A program made the position numbers and the translations under genes. A model generated the notes under the pieces. It was not told the DNA's origin. It searched no databases and saw nothing but the letters and a program-made list of their open reading frames with translations. Positions 57,575-64,000 of a stretch of 64,000 nt of DNA are shown here, in pieces; positions within the stretch are counted from its first letter, which is position 1; each line of letters opens with the position of its first letter. The stretch is taken from positions 34,626,056 through 34,690,055 of the forward strand of contig CM065711.1 of NCBI GenBank assembly GCA_017654935.2, given 5' to 3'. The DNA comes from Phymorhynchus buccinoides. Taxonomy: Eukaryota > Mollusca > Gastropoda > Neogastropoda > Raphitomidae.

Positions 57575-60570
57575 AATCTCTGCCAAGACCACACAACATC
57601 ACCAGTCATTACAGGTCTATGCCCCAACTTTCGACGACCAATGAAGACGCATGGAGTGAAGAGTTCCTCATGACCAACTTGACAACATCATAGCCACAAA
57701 AGTACCAAGGAAAGATGTGTTTATTTATAGTTATGCGGAGATTGGAATGCTAAGATTGGCCAAGATGCCTTATCAAACACTGCGGCAGAACTCTGTAAGG
57801 CAAATTCTGTCTTGAGGGGATGCGAAAAGGTGAGTGCCAAAACAACCACGACCGTTTGGTCTCAGACTACTGGAATTTGCAGAGACCCATCGCACGTCAA
57901 CCCATCGCCAACAACCTCCACCCTCACAAACTAAGTCTAGAACAACTACGTGGTCCACTTACATACAAACGGCACTACGTGCCCACAGCAGATACTTTTC
58001 ATTTTGATGCGCCCATACGCCCGCTCTTCAATTCCAGCATCAACAAGGCAAAAAAACAAGGTCGTTTTCTGGGAGCTGACAGTGGCAGTGACCATGACCT
58101 AGTCGCTCACTAGCCTGAAGTTCGACAGCTGAGGAGAAGAAAACGTTTCAAAGAAAAACTCCTCGAATCCGTTCCTTGATCTGAAAAGTTGAAAGACGCA
58201 AAAAAATTGCATAAGTCTTCCAGGCCCCATATTGGCGGGAAAAAATTTGCCGGCCTTTGAAGGTCATAGATGATGACCGGTAGATACCCTCTCAGAGAAC
58301 ATTACAGAGGTGCTCCTCTTTACAACAGCTGATGAGAAGTGATGGGAAGACCCACAAAAACAAACAACCAGCCCTTGAAGTCGTGTCACAAATGAAATCC
58401 TTGAACGGTGGTGTGAGGAAGAAGAAGCGAGCCTTTTAATAATTTAAAATCCGAGAAAAAAGCCAAAACCCAGAGGCGGCCCTATACTAGCGCAGGTCCC
58501 ATACTTACAGCACCCAAAAAAGGAAATGTATCAGGGAGAAGATGATCGACGCCAAAGAAGGAACTGGATGTAGAGAGCCAATTAGAAGAGCCAATTGCCA
58601 AAAAAGTTCTGACCGACGGAGGAAAAAAGGCAGTGGAATGCAAACAGGCTTATGAGATCCTCAAAACTTACCAAGAACAACAGGGCAAAAGGCCCAAAGG
58701 CAATTCGCCGGGTAATTGAAGACAGAGCCAGCGGGAGGGAACTTCGAACCTTCTTACAGGAAAGCTCTGCTAGGTACTCGCACGATGGGATTTCCCTTGG
58801 CCGATGGATCTTTTCATCGTTTGCCCTTCTGAATCTGAATACTGCCCACACAAAGGGCGTACAATCAACTACGCACCTCACAACCAGACATCAACATCCT
58901 GAAGGAAAAAGCCGCAAGCCTAATTAGCAAAGGCTAAACGCCTAATTCAAGAAAGGCTGTTGTGAAAATCTACTTGTTCTTGCAAGAAGAAAGAAGAAAA
59001 AGTAGAAGCAGTAGTGCGCCATTCTGAAAGCTGCGAAAACCACCAGGCGATTGACAATACTTCTGCTGAACCTACTTAAACATGAAGTGGAAAAGAGGAA
59101 AAGAATTGGACGAAGGGCCCCTTACCAAAACTGTGTCAGAAAATCTGCCGGCATCACTGATCAATACCATCTCCCCAAGAAAGGAAATCTTAAACAGTAA
59201 CCAGAATTTACAGGACGATCAGTCTGTGATCAGCCATCACAGCAGAGTGAAGTACATTGTTATCCTCAGTCTCGCATCAATGACATTGGCTGGTGAGGAA
59301 CTATTGTTCTGAACAGAACAAGCTGTTTTCAGATCTGGAAGGAGCACAGTTGACCAGATATTCAACTGCCGTGCAATTATAGAAAAACATTTACAGCATG
59401 AAAAAGAACTCTACCATAATTTCATTGACTTTCGCAAGGCATTCGACAGAGATTGGCATGCTGGTTTGTGGCAAGTCATGCGAGGCTTCAACATCGAGGA
59501 AGGCCTTGTTCAAGCCATCGAGGCACTCTACAAGGAACTCAAGTAGTGCAGTTCTCCTCAATAATCATCTCAGATAATTTTTCCAAACAACAGTAGGTGT
59601 CTGCCAAGGATGTTTACTTTCTCCAGTACTATTCAACATCTTCCTGGAGAAGATCATACAAGACACCCTTCATGACCACCATACCTCCAATCTCCATTGG
59701 TGGACAGGGAACGCTTGATGCACAACAACCTGCGTTTTGCTGACAACATGAGACATTGTTGGGCGGACAGCCAAGACCCGAACTCCATGGAGGTTGCACA
59801 TGACAATCTTGTGTCGTGGAACAGTGCCTCGGTGTCATACGGTCATGGAAGTCAGCCAGTGTGAATGCCAAACACCGCCTGATATCACTTCATGAACGGT
59901 CGAAAGCTGGAAGAAGGTGAAAGAAAGATTACAAGTATTTGGGCGCACTTCTGTCCAAAGATGGCTCATGTTTGAACGCAGAGATCCATCACCTGCAGGA
60001 TTACACAAGCTACAGCAGCTATCAGCTTATGGCTAGATAGCTTTCCACCGAGCAGAATTTGGGAAAAAGCAACATCAGATTCGCGGCAATAGTACAGACT
60101 CTACCAGTCACTCGTAAATCACCTGAGCTTTCTCCTATGGGTGTGAAACACTGGACTCTGCAGGCTGACCTCGAGAGAAAAAATTCAAGCTTTGTCAAAC
60201 AAAATGTCTGAAAAAAAAAAAATGCGCTCGGAACGCAAGACAAATGACAATGAAAATGTTCCGCCAACAAGATCCCCCGCAGAGCTGGTTTTGGGCACAA
60301 AGTAACACTTGTTGTACGTACAGTCATGTAAACGTCGACAAGTCCTCATCTCAGTCTTGGCCACGCTCAACCGTCAACGAATCCTTGTCGAAGACCATTC
60401 TCCAAGGGGAATCCGTTGGAAAAAGGGGAGCTGGATTGCTGCGAAGAAGGGGCGCCCACGTCGCAGCCCGACAAAAGAAGAGACTGGCCGTCGAACAATA
60501 TAAAAGAATGGACCAACATGAAACATGAATGACCTGATCCCGGGCCTCCCCGCCCAACAGAGGCAGAAAG
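57575..60570 (+). pseudogene. Decayed RTE-like (CFDP2-like) LINE: endonuclease, RT and tail
   Basis: In order along the + strand, in shifting frames: VYAPTFDD (about 57616), VPRKDVFIY, GDWNAKIGQDA (about 57735), SGSDHDLV (about 58080, the endonuclease SDH motif), DFRKAFDR (about 59428), TTVGVCQGCLLSP (about 59590, RT motif B), LRFADN (about 59732, catalytic box), DYKYLGALLSKDGS (about 59930) and SLSKTILQGE (about 60380) from the C-terminal tail. This is the domain order of RTE-like elements often annotated as craniofacial development protein 2-like. Many stops and indels make it inactive. The second catalytic Asp is Asn. The 3' end is near 60570. The short tail at 11585-11920 belongs to the same group. 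Confidence 0.85.
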
Positions 60571-61182
60571 GCCGAAACGTGGATGAATGCTTGTCTGTTC
60601 GCCTGTGCTGATGCCACATCAATCCCCCCAAGCGATCACAGCGCGTCAAAGGGACACTACTAAAGAGAAAAAAGGATAAAAGGATGTGTGTCGTGTTGAT
60701 GTGTCTTCACCTATTAACAAAATTATGTCTTACCACAGCCCGACAGACCAGAATAGCATCTGCACCCCTCTAGCTATCTGGCAGGTCATGTTTGGAAAAA
60801 CGACTGACTGGCATGCATACATAAAAGCAATTGCTTTTGCTTCACATCATAGTTAATATTTTGATATGATTTTATTTTATTTTATTAAATTAGTTGCTTT
60901 TTTTATATTTGGGGTATGCCACCCCATCACCTTACTTCTCCTGATATAAAATATTAAAAGTACTTAATTCTTGCTTACCTGCAGCTACCATGAGTTTTAG
61001 TTCTACATGACCCGCGTCCATGCATCTACAGAGAATAGGCGCAAAGCTTGCAGTTATTATCATATTTTTTATCAACAAATTAGTTTATAAAATTAACTTC
61101 TTCATAACTTTACCCAAATGTGTTAGTTATTAGTTGTTCTAGAAATGTCAGCAAACTATTTAGATGTAGGAAACACAAACAC
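60571..61182. other. Non-coding sequence
   Basis: AT-rich, no gene recognised. Confidence 0.6.
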
Positions 61183-61232
61183 AGACACACACACCCACAC
61201 ACTACACACAACACATCCACACACTACACACA

Positions 61233-61311
<79 letters not shown>

Positions 61312-61395
61312 CACCACACAGGACACACACACACACACAAACACACACCACATGTGGCAGACGTCGGTTATTTTGTGTTTTGTGTTGTGTGTGTG

Positions 61396-61430
<35 letters not shown>

Positions 61431-61515
61431 GGTTTTTGTGTGTGTGTGTGTGTGGTGGTGTGTGTGTGGTGTGTGTGTGTGTCCTGTGTGTGTGTGTGTG
61501 TGTGTGTTGTGTGAG
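61183..61515. repeat. CA-rich tract followed by its TG-rich mirror
   Basis: CA repeats with CCACAC and CAGGACAC interruptions (61183-61350), a short unique centre (ATGTGGCAGACGTCGG), then TG repeats with GTGGTG and GTCCTGTG interruptions (61380-61510). Several interruptions pair, so the two halves can fold back. Confidence 0.85.
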
Positions 61516-62460
61516 GAGAGAGAGGTGTGAGAGAGAAGAGAAACAGAGAGAGAAAGAAAGAAGGAGAAACTTTGCTTCCTTGTGTTTATTCCAAAAAGGT
61601 TAGACACATGCATTTTGTTGGCCTCGTTTTCATATAGTTAAGACTACTCAGCTCGTGCATGTTTAAAAGCCTTGTCTTTTCTACTAATGTTTAGTTGAGG
61701 AACCAGACGTGCAAGATGCAGGTTGAATAGAAGTGTTGATCTTAAACATAGTTTCTAGTGTTTGGGCGTTCACTAAGTTTGTATTTTGCCTGTAGTCACA
61801 CTGACAAGGTATGAGAAAAACTGTTTGTTTGTTAAATATTTAAATGTATGTATTTTATTTCAAGCATATGGTCGTTTTGATAATTATGCGATTATTGTCA
61901 TTTTGTTTAAAAGTAATTTTATTATTTTCTTGGAATTGGTGTTTTGAAAGTCAATATTAATAAAGTGAGTTCTCTTGAAATATTGAAATAGTAACTTGAA
62001 TATAATTCAAATCCTTTTGGCAATTTGATTAATACTATTGTAGATGCATTGGAAAATGCATTATGGTGTTTTTCTTTCGTGAACAATATCAGCTGTTAGC
62101 AGTACTGTTATTGTTTGTCAATTATTTATGTAAATAGCTTTTAGTTATATTGCTGTTTTTATTGATTTGCAGAAGCTTTTCTTATTGACTTCATCCAAAC
62201 CATGAACAAGATTATAAATTACGTCATCAACATCGTCTCGTATTTGAACGTTTGAATGATCCCTTCCCCTTCGCTCCTTCCTATCCCTCAACTGTTTTCC
62301 TTCGTCCTGACCCAAAGTTCGACGATTGAACCCACAACACCCTCATGCAGTATCCCAAGTACGAACACTGCGGACACATCACACATACACCACACATACA
62401 TACACACATATATGAAAGCACGCACGCACGCACACACACACACACATACACCACACACCA
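61516..62460. other. AT-rich non-coding sequence
   Basis: No gene recognised. A CACA/CATA-rich stretch occurs at 62375-62460. Confidence 0.6.
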
Positions 62461-62482
62461 GGAGAGAGAGATAGAGAGAGAG

Positions 62483-62544
<62 letters not shown>

Positions 62545-62613
62545 GAGGGAGAGAGAGGAGAGAGAGAGAGATAGGGGGGAGAGAGAGAGAGAGAGAGGGA
62601 GAGAGTGGAGAGA

Positions 62614-62646
<33 letters not shown>

Positions 62647-62684
62647 GATAGAGAGAGAGAGAAGAGAGAAAGCGAGAGAGAGAC

Positions 62685-62724
<40 letters not shown>

Positions 62725-62730
62725 GAGAGA
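62461..62730. repeat. Imperfect (AG)n microsatellite
   Basis: AG repeats with frequent GGAGAG, ATAG and GACAG interruptions; it ends just downstream, on the - strand, of the FEN/PIN-like frame. Confidence 0.95.
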
Positions 62731-62977
62731 ACTCGGAACTCGGAAGTTTATTTGTACACTGGCCTTAGGCCACAATACAACATTTGGAGGAAGGGGAGAC
62801 GGGGCATGCCAAATAATGCGAAAAGTAAGGACAATAACTAAGAACATTATTTTTTCCAAAATCGAAGATATCGATGGCTTGGAGTCAAAATGGACTAACT
62901 CTAAAAGGCCAGTCATCTCGTCCTTGTCGTAGAACTGAAAACCTTTGACCACTAGTGTTGTCTCTGAAGGAGGTTGC
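62731..62977. other. 3' flank of the FEN/PIN-like frame
   Basis: On the - strand this follows the TAG stop at 62978-62980. A small palindrome, TGGCCTTAGGCCA, lies at 62760-62772. No polyadenylation signal is obvious. Confidence 0.5.
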
Positions 62978-64000
62978 CTATTCCCATTCTTTGACATGGA
63001 GTCTTCCATGGAGTTGCTGGCATGCTTGCGTTGCCTCCGGGAGGGTTGTCCAGCAGACGTCCCAGCCAGTGTCACTCTTCACCCACCCCCATTCGCTAGG
63101 GGGTGGAAGCTCTGCAGCAGCAACCATCATCTGGCCCCAACAGTAGCCAGCTTGGTATGCAGTTCTCCTGATGTGCTGTCTGAGGGCTTCTCGAGTTGGC
63201 GGGAGAGCATCTATTGCCCGACGCTTCTGGGTGAAGAGCTGCTTACGTGCATCGTTGACATGCTTGTGGCTGCTAGTGCGATCATACAAGAGAACGACGA
63301 AACGCTCCAAGGTGTCCAGGCTGTCATCTACGATTGAGGGGTTTGGTGTAGCGCCCAAGGCACAGAAGGTCGCAGTGACCTCATCACAGGCCTTCCACGT
63401 CTCCCATGCAGTCTTTTTGCTCCTGCCTCCAAAGCTTGACACAGCATCACACCCAGTGAACGCATGAAACGAGGGTAATCCTCGACACTTGTCAGGCCCC
63501 AATGCCTGGACCATCTCGTGAGCTGCTAAGAACCTAAAGCTCTTCCCAGTACTGAAGGCAACCCACAGCTCATCTATGTTGTGGCGTTCGGCTGCTGCCA
63601 CCCCAAGGACTACGACATCCGTGTCAACTGTGCAGATCGACACCTTGATGTAGCCCTGCTTCACAGCATCTTCCACGTGGAGAAGTATCCTGGTATCAGC
63701 TTCTTCATGTGTACATGGAGCAAGACCAGCGATGTCTCTGGCATGCGTACAGACCACGTCTTTGTGGAGAGTGCTGATGACTTGTTTCTCTGTCTCTTGA
63801 GCAGCTAGTCTCGATGCTAGGAAGGAGAACAGCTCCACCTTGTTCTCGTCGATCCGTAGGAAGGCCTGCCAGTTTCCTGGTATGGAACTAGATGGATCGA
63901 CTCATCTCCGGATGCCTCTACCTCTCTTTGTTCGAGTGTCGGCCTTCAAACTGTCTGGCAGGTATTCATCCCAGACGACATCCACTCTGATTGCATGCTG
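62978..64000 (-). CDS. Unnamed conserved invertebrate protein with FEN/PIN-nuclease-like acidic motifs, partial, one in-frame stop
   Basis: The - strand frame is continuous from the window edge to TAG at 62978, about 340 codons, except for a TGA at 63904-63902. Upstream of that stop it reads VDVVWDEYLPDSLKADTRTK, and downstream SIPGNWQAFL and DENKVELFSFL, so the stop sits inside a conserved block. The body has CTHEEADTRILLH, then CTVDTDVVVLGV, then LPSFHAFTGCDAVSSFGGR and KKTAWETW, then TLERFVVLLYD. These blocks characterise a large uncharacterised family I know from cnidarian and molluscan genomes, often multicopy. The E-A-D, D-T-D and G-C-D acidic sites in that order resemble a FEN1/XPG-type PIN nuclease core; this is my inference. 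Cys-rich tails seen in relatives are absent here. It may be a pseudogene, or part of a mobile element given the family's copy numbers. Confidence 0.75.

Noticed and set aside
62256..62932. Arg-Glu-rich frames over the (AG)n tract and the - strand frame 63075-62281
   Set aside because: Low-complexity translation of AG repeats; the - strand frame is a shifted shadow of the FEN/PIN-like frame at its start.

Overview
The window is animal nuclear DNA, most likely from a mollusc and probably a gastropod. The clue is one spliced gene on the + strand. Its exons encode an LDL-receptor class A module, a C-type lectin domain, more LDLa modules, leucine-rich repeats and a rhodopsin-type seven-helix domain. 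That is the architecture of the GRL101-like receptors first described in the snail Lymnaea. Very dense (CA)n and (TC)n microsatellites and many 5'-truncated LINEs fit the same picture. The species assignment is inference.

Layout. 1-1175: an open LINE reverse transcriptase on the - strand that runs off the left edge. 1176-7080: microsatellites and short uncharacterised repeats. 7080-11920: three - strand LINE pieces (a zinc-knuckle ORF1, an RT plus RNase H, and an RTE-like tail). 12547-14750: a small foldback element and a ~2 kb element with long terminal inverted repeats. 15224-28028: five recognisable exons of the GRL101-like receptor, 5' incomplete. Its introns hold a tRNA-derived repeat, a 1.9 kb minisatellite of 17 bp units, a nearly whole LINE and a 58 bp satellite. 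The receptor stop codon lies inside a 12-copy tandem array of the receptor's own TM7/C-tail coding segment.

29021-50782 is dominated by duplication around assembly gaps. The end of one contig (29021-31904) is repeated at the start of the next, after a gap of exactly 500 N. The next contig is a large inverted repeat (arms 32912-40640 and 43215-50782) around a 2.6 kb spacer of tandem repeats, and it ends at a second 500 N gap. The arms carry matching LINE tails, an RNase H relic, a foldback MITE and microsatellites. They differ by substitutions and by several large insertions or deletions, so this is either a genuine inverted duplication or two haplotypes joined head to head.

51283-64000: sparse sequence with a degenerate ~125 bp repeat array, a decayed RT, a clear piggyBac-type MITE, a decayed RTE-like LINE with endonuclease and RT motifs, and more microsatellites. 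At the right edge is part of an unnamed, widespread invertebrate protein family on the - strand, with FEN/PIN-nuclease-like acidic motifs and one in-frame stop. Apart from that frame, the receptor is the only convincing host gene. No ribosomal RNA, functional tRNA or CRISPR array was seen.
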